A DNA stretch of 50,963 bases, from NCBI GenBank assembly GCA_035376985.1, contig DAOSSA010000017.1, forward strand, positions 1 through 50,963, in the 5' to 3' direction. The DNA is from Brevifilum sp029548365 (lineage in GTDB: Bacteria; Chloroflexota; Anaerolineae; Anaerolineales; Anaerolineaceae). Shown here one piece after another: positions 40,560-50,843 of this stretch. The notes under the pieces were generated by a model. The model did not search any database and had not been told where the DNA came from. It saw only the letters and a program-made list of their open reading frames with translations. Made by a program: the position numbers and the translations under genes. Numbering within the stretch: position 1 is the stretch's first letter; the number at the start of each line of letters is the position of its first letter.

Positions 40560-40961
40560 CTATTCAGCCGGGTGGAAAATTAAACGTTCCCATACTGATT
40601 TTGCCCAGGGCAGGCCATCCGGGTTATCCAGATAAAAGGCGATTTGCAAACACGAGGTATCACTGGCAGTGAAAGTATACAGTGATAGACGCTTGATTTC
40701 ATTCTGTTCGTTATTGATACGCGTATAACCTAAGCCGACAATTTCGCCTTTGGTGGAAACCATGGTTTCCAGAGTATCAGCCGGCATTTTTTCCTGGATT
40801 TGTTTGAGCAAGGATAGCTTGTCAGTTCCTTCAGGTAGTCTAAAGGGAACCGCGATGACCGTAATCCCGGACTTCCAATAGATGAGTTTGCCCTCCTCCA
40901 CCCGGCTATCAAAGTCTTCGGAGAGGTTGATCAGCCATTCTTTTGTGATTGAAAACGCCAT
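40560..40961 (-). CDS. Small soluble protein, possibly Mog1/PsbP-like
   Basis: A 133-residue protein without signal or membrane segments. The alternation of strands and the end LQIAFYLDNPDGLPWAKSVWERLIF is reminiscent of the Mog1/PsbP (DUF1795) alpha/beta sandwich, which ends similarly. I do not recognise a specific family, so the fold is a guess. It is probably transcribed alone. ATG 40961 is preceded by AAAGGACC. Confidence 0.6.
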   Translation of the reverse strand: MAFSITKEWLINLSEDFDSRVEEGKLIYWKSGITVIAVPFRLPEGTDKLSLLKQIQEKMPADTLETMVSTKGEIVGLGYTRINNEQNEIKRLSLYTFTASDTSCLQIAFYLDNPDGLPWAKSVWERLIFHPAE

Positions 40962-41278
40962 AGGGTCCTTTCAAATTGCTCGCCCAGGGAAATGCCCTGT
41001 CGCACCAGGTTCACATCATGATCGGGTTCTATTAATTATACCTGCGAGGCAGGCGGCAGGCTTGTTGGTGCCTGGAGCGAGTTAAACACAGAGGTTAGAT
41101 GTTAGTGGAAGAGCCGTGTATCTTGTTTTGAATCATCGTTACACCCGGAAGAAACGCCAGAAATGAAGATAAGAGCGGTGGTCTGCGATCTTTGATCGGT
41201 CCATTTTTCTCTTGCTTTCGGCTACAAGAAATTGAATCGCCCTGGTCGATCTATAAAAGTGTTTTTCAATTTCCACCC
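40962..41278. other. Intergenic region after the addA gene
   Basis: 317 bases between two leftward genes. It should hold the terminator of the addA operon and the promoter of the small gene at 40961. No clear hairpin with U-run was found; GCCTG-rich short repeats at 41045-41075 are weak. Nothing else recognised. Confidence 0.45.
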
Positions 41279-44200
41279 TCACCATACACTTTCCAGAACC
41301 ACCCTGCCATGATCATCTAAAAAGCACAGGCTTGCCTGGGCGTCTATGCCCAATAGTTGTTTGACGGCACGCCGGTAGCGCCGTACCTGGGGCGCGTACC
41401 CGGACAGCAATTCTGCTTTGTCACCCGGTTTCAGGATGGTATCGGTTTTAAACTCAACGATTTTCCAGCCCTCATCATCCTGGTAAATCAGGTCAATGAT
41501 TCCATTCTCAGTTTTGCTGCCCACCTGCAGGGTGTAGGGAACTTCATGCAGGCGCTTTGTGCTGGTGTTGATTTGATCCCAGATAGGGTGTGCCCGCAGG
41601 CGTTCGAGCAGGACAATCGCCTGTTGGATGAGTTCGGATCGTTGATCTTCCTGAACGAGCCCGGCACGCAACGCTGCTGTGTCCAACATCTGCTCAAAAC
41701 CTGTCTCCCCCGGAAAGCGCCAGCGTTCAAGCGCTTTATGTACCATGATCCCCAGAATTTTCCCGATATGCGCGCTATCCTGGTTGAACCTCCACCAGCT
41801 TGATGGATCGATCTGCTCCTCACCTTCATCGCTTGCTGGTTCCAGATCACTGACCTGGATGGGATGATACAACGGATAGAGTTTGCTGACCTCCAACTTT
41901 TCACCGACTTCAACGGGGAGAAGGATTTCAGGCGTCGGGTGGGCAGCACTTAAGCACCACACCCGCAGGGGTTGGTTAGATGGTGTGCGGAATTCAAAGG
42001 GCTCAACATCGGCAAGATGTAAGTCCTCGCTCTTCAAGCCGAGACCTTCGACAAGCATTTTTCCCCACGCGCGAAAGTTAAGCTTTCCCTCCTCGTTTTG
42101 GGTGGCATGAGCGCTGATGATCAATTTGTCCTCAGCGCGTGTCAGGGCAACGTACAATAACCGCAATTGCTCCATTGCATTCTGATCTTTATCAATAAGC
42201 TTAGACAGGTTGTAAAGCATGGGCGAAGGATCAAGTTTGAACGCCACGCCCAGTTCCTCGAACAGGTACACCAGTTCGCCGGGCGATCGGGTCTCCCGGC
42301 TGGCGGCTGCCAGTATGACCACTTTGAACTCCAGGCCTTTGGCTTTGTGGATGGTCATCAATTGTACGGCCCCCTGGGCTTCAGCAGAGGCCTCACCTTC
42401 GCGGGCGCCCGCGTCATTGAGGGTTTCGATCATGTCCAGGTAATTGCGCACACGCAGTTCTTCGCTGGCCAGGGCGTCAGCCAGAAGTTTATCCAGGTTA
42501 CGCCACAGGCGACCCCCGGTTGTACTGGCGCTATGTAGATTATCCTTCACATCCGCTGCAGCCAGGATGGCGCGATATTGGGTTGCATTGACGATTTTGG
42601 GGAGAAGTTCTGCCACGGGGATTCGGTCGACCAGGGGCAAGAGCTGTGAAACAATTTCAAGGGTCTTGTGGGCTCGTTCACAATCCTGGGTATTCAAAAC
42701 AGAGAGATCCGCCTGTAAAGCTTCCCAGTAGGGCAGCCCGGATTGACGCAACAGGAACAACGCGTTGTCGCTCAATCCGAAAGCCGGAGAACGCAGCAGA
42801 CCGGCAAAAGCAAGATCATCCAGCGGGTCTGCCAGCGCTCGCAGGATGTTGATCAGGTCGCGAATTTCAGGGCGATCATAAAATCCCCGACCTGCGACAG
42901 TCACAAAGGGGATACCCGCCTCTTCCAGTGCCGTTTCATAATCTGCGTAACCTGTTGAGGCGCGAAATAGCAGTGCGACCTCATCCCAGGCTTGAACCTG
43001 TCCTTCTTCTTTAAGCTGCAGCAACCGCAATGCCAGCGCCTGGGCGGCTTTTTGTTGGGCAGTTTCAGTATTTTCGGCTGTGCCGATTACCAGCTCGATG
43101 TGGGGGGGCTGGATGCATTCAGGCGGTTCCTGGCGGTGGGCTTCCATTGTTGAATAGGGGACATAATAATCCCGCGCCGGGTCGGGCTGGGTGCCGATCA
43201 CCGGGGAAAGCAGGTCGTCGATGGCCAGCAGCAGCGGCTGATGTGTTCGGTAGGTCAATGGCAGGTCGATCACCTGGCCGCCAGCCGCGCGAATACGATC
43301 TTGTACCTGTTTGAACACGGTTACATCCGCCTGACGGAAGCGGTAAATCGACTGGCGCATATCGCCGACGATAAACAGGCGCCCCGAGGGACCGGCCAGG
43401 GCTTCGATGATGTCCTGTTGGCGGCGGTTGGTATCCTGGAATTCATCCACCAGGATGGCGTCCAGCTCGTTTTGCCAGTGCTGACGGATGGCAGGATTGT
43501 CTAAAAGCTGTAGTGCGCCCTGCTCCAGATCGTCGAAATCGAGGGCCTGGCGGGCTTGCAACAGGTTCTGGTAGTTCTGGCACAACGTGACATAGGCGTC
43601 TCGCAGCAGTAGCCGTAATTCGCTAAACAAAGTTTCTATTTCTGGGTCTGGAGCCTGATCGGCAGCCTCTTTTCCGCCTGTAATTGGGTTTATTAGCAGG
43701 TCGAAGTTGGTCTGTAAATCCCGGATGATCTCCTTTGTATCACCCTTTTTTCCCATGTTCAATTTCATGTATGAACGCCGGGCCTGGAAAAGCGCTGCCG
43801 CACAGCCAAACAGGTCGCTGCGGTTCATGGCGCGTTCTGCTTCATCCCACACGGGCAGCAAATTCTGAACCATACCCGCTAATTTTTCACCTGCGTTACT
43901 GATTAACTCATCCAGAGACATCCCCCGCAGGGCGGAAATAGCGTCTTTGATGATCGGGTTGTGCATGCCCTCGTTCAGTATTTCGGTGATCATTGCGAGG
44001 TAATCCGGCTGCTGATTAAAGGCTTCACTGGCTTCCAAACGGCGGTTCAGCAGGTCTTTCAGCATTGTCCGTAAATCAAACAGGGGAATGTTCGTTAATA
44101 AGGGTGCATAGGATTCCCCATCCACCAGTGCTTTGAGAGTATCCTCTACCGCTTGAAGGCGTAAGGCAGCTGCCAGGCTTTCATCGACGATCGCAAAGCT

Positions 44201-44590
44201 GGGATCGATGCCGGCCTCTGCGGGATGGGCGCGCAGGATCTCGGTGCACAGGCTGTGGATGGTGCTGATGCGTGCAGCGTCCATTTGTGCAGAGAGCGCT
44301 AACCATTCCTGACGTTCTTCTTCAGTTGTAGCGTCTTGTTGGAGCTCGTACAGAGTCTCGCGCACCCGGGAACGCATCTCGCGTGCTGCTTTGATGCTGA
44401 AGGTTATCGCTGCAATCCGACGAGGCGGAATTCCTTCAGCTAAAAGCGATGTATAACGGGCGACCAGGGTCTTTGTTTTACCGCTGCCCGCGCCGGCTGT
44501 AGCGACCACATCCCGCCCGCGATCGATAGCAGCCAGGTATTGTTGTGGGTTGAGGGTGTCCAGTGTTTTTTTAATGTGAGGATCGGTCAT
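41279..44590 (-). CDS. addA: ATP-dependent helicase-nuclease subunit AddA
   Basis: A protein of about 1103 residues with an N-terminal UvrD/SF1A helicase and a C-terminal RecB-type nuclease. Walker A is TAGAGSGKT (31-39), the Q-like motif is LNPQQYLAAI, Walker B is ILVDEFQDTN, and IHKAKGLEFKVVIL is motif V/VI. The nuclease has IIDLIYQDD and VEFKTDT (D...ExK). AddAB unwinds and resects double-strand ends until a recognition sequence is met. The frame extends to 44749, but ATG 44590 lies 4 bases after GAGG and begins with the usual short lead before the Q motif. It lies 13 bp after addB. Confidence 0.94.
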   Translation of the reverse strand: MTDPHIKKTLDTLNPQQYLAAIDRGRDVVATAGAGSGKTKTLVARYTSLLAEGIPPRRIAAITFSIKAAREMRSRVRETLYELQQDATTEEERQEWLALSAQMDAARISTIHSLCTEILRAHPAEAGIDPSFAIVDESLAAALRLQAVEDTLKALVDGESYAPLLTNIPLFDLRTMLKDLLNRRLEASEAFNQQPDYLAMITEILNEGMHNPIIKDAISALRGMSLDELISNAGEKLAGMVQNLLPVWDEAERAMNRSDLFGCAAALFQARRSYMKLNMGKKGDTKEIIRDLQTNFDLLINPITGGKEAADQAPDPEIETLFSELRLLLRDAYVTLCQNYQNLLQARQALDFDDLEQGALQLLDNPAIRQHWQNELDAILVDEFQDTNRRQQDIIEALAGPSGRLFIVGDMRQSIYRFRQADVTVFKQVQDRIRAAGGQVIDLPLTYRTHQPLLLAIDDLLSPVIGTQPDPARDYYVPYSTMEAHRQEPPECIQPPHIELVIGTAENTETAQQKAAQALALRLLQLKEEGQVQAWDEVALLFRASTGYADYETALEEAGIPFVTVAGRGFYDRPEIRDLINILRALADPLDDLAFAGLLRSPAFGLSDNALFLLRQSGLPYWEALQADLSVLNTQDCERAHKTLEIVSQLLPLVDRIPVAELLPKIVNATQYRAILAAADVKDNLHSASTTGGRLWRNLDKLLADALASEELRVRNYLDMIETLNDAGAREGEASAEAQGAVQLMTIHKAKGLEFKVVILAAASRETRSPGELVYLFEELGVAFKLDPSPMLYNLSKLIDKDQNAMEQLRLLYVALTRAEDKLIISAHATQNEEGKLNFRAWGKMLVEGLGLKSEDLHLADVEPFEFRTPSNQPLRVWCLSAAHPTPEILLPVEVGEKLEVSKLYPLYHPIQVSDLEPASDEGEEQIDPSSWWRFNQDSAHIGKILGIMVHKALERWRFPGETGFEQMLDTAALRAGLVQEDQRSELIQQAIVLLERLRAHPIWDQINTSTKRLHEVPYTLQVGSKTENGIIDLIYQDDEGWKIVEFKTDTILKPGDKAELLSGYAPQVRRYRRAVKQLLGIDAQASLCFLDDHGRVVLESVW

Positions 44591-44603
44591 CATTCCTCTT
44601 TCT

Positions 44604-47600
44604 CTAATAGCCAGGCTGGTAGCGCCAGCACCATTGGACAGCCGGGCAATAGCTTGGGCAGCCATCGCCGGGTGCGATGGGTGGGAATTGGCCTGAACGA
44701 ACACTCCCCAGGATGCGCCTGATGTGGTCGAGGGTGATCGTGTAGGCACCTTGTGGCCCTTCTAGCTCATCGTTTTTAAATTTTGATAACTTGAAGTAAC
44801 CTGGTTTTGCAGCTCTGATTTGCCAGTAAAAACCTTCTTCAACCGTGCCCAAACGCAGGGCTTGCTGGGCTGCAAGGGCATAAATCGGCATTTGCAGGCG
44901 TCGCCCGCTGATCAGGTCTTTGCTGGACAGGTTTGATCCGCCTGTTTTGTAATCAATGATCCGGAGACCCCCAAACTCATTCCGGTCCACCCGGTCGATC
45001 AACCCGCACAGGCGAACTTCTTCAGTTCCAAGGTCGAGGACCAGGGCGGGTGTATTGCTGATACCAAACTTCTCTTCAAAGCGGATCGGTGTCCAGCCCA
45101 GGCTTTCTGTATGGAGAGCTTCAATCGTCTTGCGCAGCATGGCGACAAACTGGTCTTTTTCAACCTCCCACAACGGCGACGGGCGAAAGACTTCTTTATG
45201 CGGAGCTTGTGCAAAGACGCTGGCGGCATGGCCTTCCAGGGTGGCCAGCAGGGCGTCAAGGTCGGTGGTGTCTTCTGCTGCCCGATACACCTTTTCTAAA
45301 ATTTCGTGCAGGATACTGCCGACCTGGGCTGCGTCCAAACCCAACTCGGGCGGTTTTTTCGGTTCAAGCTTCAGCAGATTTCGAATAAAAAATTGATGTG
45401 GGCAGGTGGAGTAGGTCTCAAAACGCGAGGAGCTCCAGGTGTGATCAGGTGAACAGGTTGCTTTAAAGGTTGTTGCCAGAGCGCTGAGATCGCCCTCGTA
45501 TTGGCTTTGCGGTACTTTCATCCGCCGGGCATTGAGGATTGTTCTGGCAAGGGCGAGTTCCTTCCAGCCGGAAACCAGCTCGTCATCGTCTTTGTAATGC
45601 AGGTCCTGTTGCTGGACCGCCCAAAACAACAGCTCCTGGGGAGAAGCAGCTTCTGCCTGAGGGCGAACCCTGTTCGGATTGATCTTCTGCACAGCCTCTT
45701 TTTCGAACAAACTGACTGCAGAGAGCCAGTAAGGGGAGGCTTCCCAACGCTCACCGTGTTCGGCCAGGTACGGACGGGTGAACAATAAGTAATGGTCGGC
45801 GCGGGTAAAAGCCTGGTAGAAGGTATTGACCTGCGCGCGCCCCAATCGCGGGTCCAAACCCAGGTCAGCCCTGGTGACCTCATCCAGGAAGGGATCGGGG
45901 TGCTCTACGACTGGGAACAACCCTTCGGAGAAGCCCAGCAGCGCTACTGCCCTAAAACGAGAGGCTACGGCATGCTGGATTCCGCTGATAAACACAGCAT
46001 TTTGATGTGCTTCGCGGGGTTCATCCAAGCGTGCCCCCTGAACTGCGCCCACCAGGACCGACAAAAAGTGTTCGTAATTAACCGGGTGCCCACCGAGCAC
46101 CTGTTCACTCAGGATGAGTGACCCCATGCTTTCGCCCAGGGTTTGCCAGGCTTCCAGGTCGTGCTCACCGGAGAGCAGATTGTAAAATTGCAGGTGCGCC
46201 AGGGTGGATTCCAGCCAGGCGACCCATTCAGTTTGGGTGCGGGGCGTTTCGATGTCATCAAAAACCTGCCAGAAGCGAACAAACCGCTGGCGCAATGCCG
46301 TAAGGTCGACGCTGCGCAGCGGGTTGCTTACCTGGCGTTCATCATCCAGAGATTCCTCGGCATCACGGCGAGTTGCTGCAAGCATCTCCCAGGCTTCCGT
46401 CCATTGCCCCTGCCCGGCAACGATGCGCGCCGTCTGGCTGACTAATTCTAAATGGTCAATATCCTTCTTGTCCAGTCCAAAATCAAAATAGGGCGAGTGC
46501 AGGGCGTTGATCACAGCCCGGGTCGTGAAGTCCTCCGGGGGCGTTTCCAGCAAATTAAGCAACGATTGCACCGCGGGTGATTTCATAAGGCTGTCCGGGT
46601 GAGAGAAGCGTATTTTGACCCCGAACTCGTCAGCAGCGGCTCGCAAGTGGGGTCGGTAGGTGTCCAGGTGGCTGACGAACAGGGCACAGTCTGAGAGCGG
46701 AACCCCATGGCGCGTGTGCAGGCGCTTGACCCAGCGCAACGCTTCGCGGGCTTCCTCGCCCTGGTTCTGAGTTTCCAGGAAGAATGGGCTGGAGGCACCC
46801 ATTTTGGGGGTTTCACCGGGTTCCAGGATGTGCTGCTTAAGATGTTTGCTCTCACGGGGCAGGAAAGGCGCGCTGGACAGCTCGGTCACGCGGGGTGAGA
46901 GTTCGTTTAGCAGGGTTTGGATCACCGCCCGGGTTCGACGGTCGACTGCGCGAGTTGAGCCCTGCACGCCGGGCAGGGTGATCAGCATCTCGCCCACCTG
47001 GACTGAGAGCCGTTTGAGAAACTCAAGACGGGCGCTGGAAAAGGCGCCGAACCCGTCGACTACCAGCAGGCGGATATGGGCTGCCGTTTTCGGATCGCTT
47101 TCCAGGGCGGTGATTGCCTCCCAAATCTGTCCGTCCCGATCGATCCAGCCGATATCCTCCAGTTGAGCAATGAAACGGGCATACAGGATCGCCAATTCTT
47201 GCCTGGCACGGGGAGACGTGCCGGTGTAATCTAAAAACTGTTCAGGGGAAATGTAAGCGCTGCGCAGCTCGGAAAAAACATCCCGCAGGACGCTGATAAA
47301 CCCCGGCCTGGCTTTGATCGAAGTGTAGTGATCCAGCTCACCGGCAGTATGGGCTGCCTCTACAATTTGCTGAACCAGGCGACGTTCCAGGGCAGCGGTG
47401 ATCACCGGCGAGAAGCGCCCCTGCCGTTCTAGCAGGTCAGTGTACAGCGCCCTGAAGGTGCCCACATTGACGCCCATGCCACCGCCGATGCGCCCCATAC
47501 GCTGGCGGAAATAGGCTGCGTTTTGTGCGTCGGGTACGAGCACCCAGACGGGCGCTAAAGGCTCGGCTGCTCGGAGGGATTGGATATGCTGCAAACAGGC

Positions 47601-47654
47601 CCGGGTTTTGCCAGCCGCCGCAGGCGCAAGGATTAAATTAACGGGCAATTCCAT
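44604..47654 (-). CDS. addB: ATP-dependent helicase-nuclease subunit AddB
   Basis: A 1016-residue AddB. Walker A is APAAAGKT (10-17). The C-terminal nuclease shows LIDRVDRNEFGG and IDYKTGG (D...DxK). The 4Fe-4S cluster is represented by a Cys in STCPHQFFIRN and by Cys999, Cys1003 and Cys1009 near the end (CPSYCPAVQWC). The spacing Cx3C is one residue longer than the usual Cx2C. It pairs with AddA in end resection. It lies 37 bp after the SbcC/YhaN-like gene in the same operon. Confidence 0.93.
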   Translation of the reverse strand: MELPVNLILAPAAAGKTRACLQHIQSLRAAEPLAPVWVLVPDAQNAAYFRQRMGRIGGGMGVNVGTFRALYTDLLERQGRFSPVITAALERRLVQQIVEAAHTAGELDHYTSIKARPGFISVLRDVFSELRSAYISPEQFLDYTGTSPRARQELAILYARFIAQLEDIGWIDRDGQIWEAITALESDPKTAAHIRLLVVDGFGAFSSARLEFLKRLSVQVGEMLITLPGVQGSTRAVDRRTRAVIQTLLNELSPRVTELSSAPFLPRESKHLKQHILEPGETPKMGASSPFFLETQNQGEEAREALRWVKRLHTRHGVPLSDCALFVSHLDTYRPHLRAAADEFGVKIRFSHPDSLMKSPAVQSLLNLLETPPEDFTTRAVINALHSPYFDFGLDKKDIDHLELVSQTARIVAGQGQWTEAWEMLAATRRDAEESLDDERQVSNPLRSVDLTALRQRFVRFWQVFDDIETPRTQTEWVAWLESTLAHLQFYNLLSGEHDLEAWQTLGESMGSLILSEQVLGGHPVNYEHFLSVLVGAVQGARLDEPREAHQNAVFISGIQHAVASRFRAVALLGFSEGLFPVVEHPDPFLDEVTRADLGLDPRLGRAQVNTFYQAFTRADHYLLFTRPYLAEHGERWEASPYWLSAVSLFEKEAVQKINPNRVRPQAEAASPQELLFWAVQQQDLHYKDDDELVSGWKELALARTILNARRMKVPQSQYEGDLSALATTFKATCSPDHTWSSSRFETYSTCPHQFFIRNLLKLEPKKPPELGLDAAQVGSILHEILEKVYRAAEDTTDLDALLATLEGHAASVFAQAPHKEVFRPSPLWEVEKDQFVAMLRKTIEALHTESLGWTPIRFEEKFGISNTPALVLDLGTEEVRLCGLIDRVDRNEFGGLRIIDYKTGGSNLSSKDLISGRRLQMPIYALAAQQALRLGTVEEGFYWQIRAAKPGYFKLSKFKNDELEGPQGAYTITLDHIRRILGSVRSGQFPPIAPGDGCPSYCPAVQWCWRYQPGY

Positions 47655-47691
47655 ACTCCTTGATTGCGTTGACGAATTTGTATCATCATAT

Positions 47692-49779
47692 TTATTTTAC
47701 CAATTCAAACATTACATAACGATCCATGAACCTTGGTTTTATCCGTTCTTCAAAGAGTCCTTTGATGTGATCATCCATGGCAAAATAGATGATCTGCCAG
47801 CCAATGGATGCCAGGTAAGCCATCTGGTCAACCATCCACTCTCGGCGCTGCCAGTCCGAATGCTGGAAGGCATCATCAAGAATCAGGAACATCTTTTTGT
47901 CCTGTAAATAGTGAGCAGCGATGCCAATTCTCAAAGCCAGTAAAATTTGTTCCTGCGCTCCGGTACTTAAATGATGTACTGGAAACCTTTCATTCTCGCT
48001 GAACACAATGATGTCATCCCCGTCCATCTCGATTCCTTGATAGGTTTGGGTTAAGGCCTTAATGGGCTCACAGATGGTGTTAGCAGCCAGGGCTTTTGCA
48101 ATGCCCTCATCTTCCCTGCCTTGAATTTCTTGTATTACTTTTGTGATAACCGCCCCTGAACCGATTTTTGCCATAATTTCTTTCTTTGACTGGCTGGTTT
48201 CATCTCTGCGATCACGTAAGTCATTAATTATTTTATCCCAATCTGAATTGATGTCTGAAGAGGTCAAATCACAGACGCGTTGTTTTAAAACCTGAAGGCT
48301 GGCTTCATTTTCATCGATCGAACTCAAAAGCTCATTTTTCTGGTTGTTAAGTTTATTAAATAACTCCCGGTCATATTGTGTGTCAACGGGGCCACTGAAA
48401 TAATCTTCAGGCTCAACCCCTAAAGCCGCCAGGGCGATGTTCTCGTTTTTGTGTGCTTCTTCTAGCCCATCCCGCTTTTTCTGCAGCGCATTAATCCGCT
48501 CATCCGGGTCATCGTGATCTGGGGTATAGGCACAATAGCCCGAGAGTCTGACCTCAAGCTCTTTTTTCAAATGATCGAATTCTCTCTGGTTAACGATACA
48601 TTGTGATTTGATTTGACCTAGGGCATAATAATCGGGCTGTAGCTTTGCATGTGTGCTTTTTAAATCCGTTATTGCCTGTGCTTTTTGGCCAAATCTCTCC
48701 TGATACCCGGCGAATATACGGTTTATTTCAGCGATATCATCGCGCTGCTGCAACATCAGCCGGTAACGGCGGCTCATAAATATAAAAAACAGCACAGCCA
48801 GCAGGCCAGCCGCAAGTGCCCCCCAGGGTATTTGAAAAAAAGCAAGCCCAACCGTAGTGATGATCAGGACAACCCCCATGATGATGAAAAATAAATCGGA
48901 TTTGATAGAAAGTGCTTCCGGTCTCTTTTCACATTCGGTAATTGCGGTCTCCAGCCAGTGATAATGGGTGCATTTAAGTTCAAGGACATTGATTTGATCT
49001 TTTCCTTGTTGAATTTGCTTTTTCAATGATTGAACTTGATTATTAATTTTTTTGATTGCATCCAATTCGATCTGCGGAAGCTGTTTGAGTTCTTCAGATA
49101 GCGCCCTGATTTTGCTGTGTTTCTGATAAGCGCTGTATCTGCGTGCCTGTTCCTGAATTTGCAGCAAGCCATCAACCTCCTCAAGCTGATGTTTTTCTAT
49201 CATGATTTCACCCAACGTGTATTTTTCATCAACTTCGGCGAGAAGTTCATCGATTTTTTGAAGCTCGATGATGTAATTATTATAAGTTTTGCAGTCACCG
49301 GATTGTTGGCCAGTAATAAGCTGCCCATTCTCCCAGGAACTTTTTTGAATGTTGGCTGGTATTTGGCTTAAAATCAAATCCAATACTCGCTGATCAGACA
49401 GGTAATCTTTCAGGATCGTTTTTGTGACCCCTCTTTCACTGTCTGAAGAAAATTTTGTTACCCCAGCTTTAACCACCAAAAGGCGAGAGAGATCAACAGG
49501 CTTGCCATCAGGGTATAAATAATCCTCAATCTTTTTCCTGGATTTAGGATCAAATCTCATCGCGTTCTCAACCAGTCCAGAAATATTGATCTGCCCAGAA
49601 TCTGTCAGGGGGCGGGTTTTAGGATGATTTTTGAATAATGAACTTAAGAGATATTCAACAAGAAAAGTTTTCCCCTGCTCGTTTTTGCCATAAATCAGGT
49701 TGACATCTTTAAATTGCCATTTGATTGATGCAATGGGCCCGAGACCATTAACCGAAAGGTTGTCGATTCGTATACGCAT
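47692..49779 (-). CDS. SbcC/YhaN-like SMC-type ATPase with membrane segments
   Basis: A 695-residue ATPase. Walker A is GKNEQGKT (31-38) and the C-terminal signature is LSTGAQEQ (604-611) with Walker B FLILDDAF (about 631-638). The middle is coiled coil (about 195-290 and 345-560). Between the coils lie two membrane segments at about 295-313 and 319-335, as in YhaN. It is much shorter than true SbcC (>1000 residues) and lacks a visible CxxC zinc hook. It lies 2 bp after the nuclease gene and should form an end-processing complex with it at the membrane. Confidence 0.86.
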   Translation of the reverse strand: MRIRIDNLSVNGLGPIASIKWQFKDVNLIYGKNEQGKTFLVEYLLSSLFKNHPKTRPLTDSGQINISGLVENAMRFDPKSRKKIEDYLYPDGKPVDLSRLLVVKAGVTKFSSDSERGVTKTILKDYLSDQRVLDLILSQIPANIQKSSWENGQLITGQQSGDCKTYNNYIIELQKIDELLAEVDEKYTLGEIMIEKHQLEEVDGLLQIQEQARRYSAYQKHSKIRALSEELKQLPQIELDAIKKINNQVQSLKKQIQQGKDQINVLELKCTHYHWLETAITECEKRPEALSIKSDLFFIIMGVVLIITTVGLAFFQIPWGALAAGLLAVLFFIFMSRRYRLMLQQRDDIAEINRIFAGYQERFGQKAQAITDLKSTHAKLQPDYYALGQIKSQCIVNQREFDHLKKELEVRLSGYCAYTPDHDDPDERINALQKKRDGLEEAHKNENIALAALGVEPEDYFSGPVDTQYDRELFNKLNNQKNELLSSIDENEASLQVLKQRVCDLTSSDINSDWDKIINDLRDRRDETSQSKKEIMAKIGSGAVITKVIQEIQGREDEGIAKALAANTICEPIKALTQTYQGIEMDGDDIIVFSENERFPVHHLSTGAQEQILLALRIGIAAHYLQDKKMFLILDDAFQHSDWQRREWMVDQMAYLASIGWQIIYFAMDDHIKGLFEERIKPRFMDRYVMFELVK

Positions 49780-49781
49780 GG

Positions 49782-50843
49782 CTAACCTCCATAGACCTGG
49801 TTCATGGACGACAGAATGTAATCATCAAGGACCGGGTCATCAAACCCATCAGGCAACTCCAAAGAAGCCAATCGCTCCTGAACGGCTAAAATGATATCTG
49901 CCCGCGTCAGATCGGTGGATATTTTTAGCTTGCTGAGGTCCGGTGGCTCAACCAAATTTATGTTCTCCTGTTGAAGGTAATCGATGATCGTTTTCCCAAC
50001 CACTTCACGATTAGCAGAGTATCCGTGGGCAAATATTCTCACTTTCAGCAGCTTTTTGTGCCTTTCTTCAACTCTCCAACCTGAGATTAGCGCGGAAAGC
50101 TTATTTCTGATAAAGTCAACCTCATTTTCCACTGGCAGCACGGTTAATCGCTCCTGAAAGTAGATCACGTCTGTTTTAACGGGCTGACGGACGACGGTGT
50201 TGGAAAAGGTATCGTAGATCAGAAAGGTCCGTATGCCGGTTTCAGTGATGTCCAAACCACAGGGGGAACCCGGATAGTACAGCTTATCCATGGTGTAAGG
50301 TAGATGGATATGCCCTAAAAACACCTTCACAGGCTGGTATAGCTCGATGTCGCGTCTTGAAAGTGGCATATAAACACCTTCTTCGTAATCATTACGAAGG
50401 GTTGTGCTGGAAAGATAATCCCCGTGTGAGACGAGCACCCAATTTTTACCCGATATCGAATCTTGATGGGCAACCAGTGTTTCGCCTATGCTTGTTTTGG
50501 GTTTATATGGAAGAAAAAGAAAAAGAACATCTTCCGTGAAAGCAATGCTTTCAGGTTCAGTCAGATACCTGATGTTTGACAAAGCGAATGACCCCGAGGA
50601 TAGGGCGGGATCATGGTTGCCCGGGATGATGTAAATGATCATGTGGTTGTATTTTTCCTGACCAACCAGCTTTTCGAACTCGCCCGGGTTATCGCACGAT
50701 GCGTCGAATAAATCGCCGGCGATGATCAGTTTATCGATGTTCTGATCAACCAGTTGGTCGAGAATGTTTTTAAGTGCATTAAATCTCTCGGGGTGTTTTT
50801 CGTAGCTGGTCAGGTGGACATCTGCTGTGATGGCAATTTTCAT
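49782..50843 (-). CDS. SbcD/YhaO-like metallophosphoesterase nuclease
   Basis: A 353-residue Mre11/SbcD-type nuclease. Metal ligands are seen in order: Asp8 and His10 (TADVHL), Asp44 (AGDLFD), Asn76/His77/Asp78 (PGNHD), His140 (VSHGDY), and His178/His180 (LGHIHL). The C-terminal part (about 235-353) would contact the ATPase. ATG 50843 is 5 bases from GGAG and fits better than ATG 50846. It starts the four-gene operon with the YhaN-like ATPase, addB and addA. It is YhaO-like in size; B. subtilis carries sbcDC next to addBA, and here a YhaON-like pair occupies that place. Confidence 0.92.
   Translation of the reverse strand: MKIAITADVHLTSYEKHPERFNALKNILDQLVDQNIDKLIIAGDLFDASCDNPGEFEKLVGQEKYNHMIIYIIPGNHDPALSSGSFALSNIRYLTEPESIAFTEDVLFLFLPYKPKTSIGETLVAHQDSISGKNWVLVSHGDYLSSTTLRNDYEEGVYMPLSRRDIELYQPVKVFLGHIHLPYTMDKLYYPGSPCGLDITETGIRTFLIYDTFSNTVVRQPVKTDVIYFQERLTVLPVENEVDFIRNKLSALISGWRVEERHKKLLKVRIFAHGYSANREVVGKTIIDYLQQENINLVEPPDLSKLKISTDLTRADIILAVQERLASLELPDGFDDPVLDDYILSSMNQVYGG

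Noticed and set aside
41279..50843. Anti-phage defence island
   Set aside because: The genes match housekeeping double-strand break repair (AddAB plus SbcCD-like); no toxin, restriction or phage-related genes are near.
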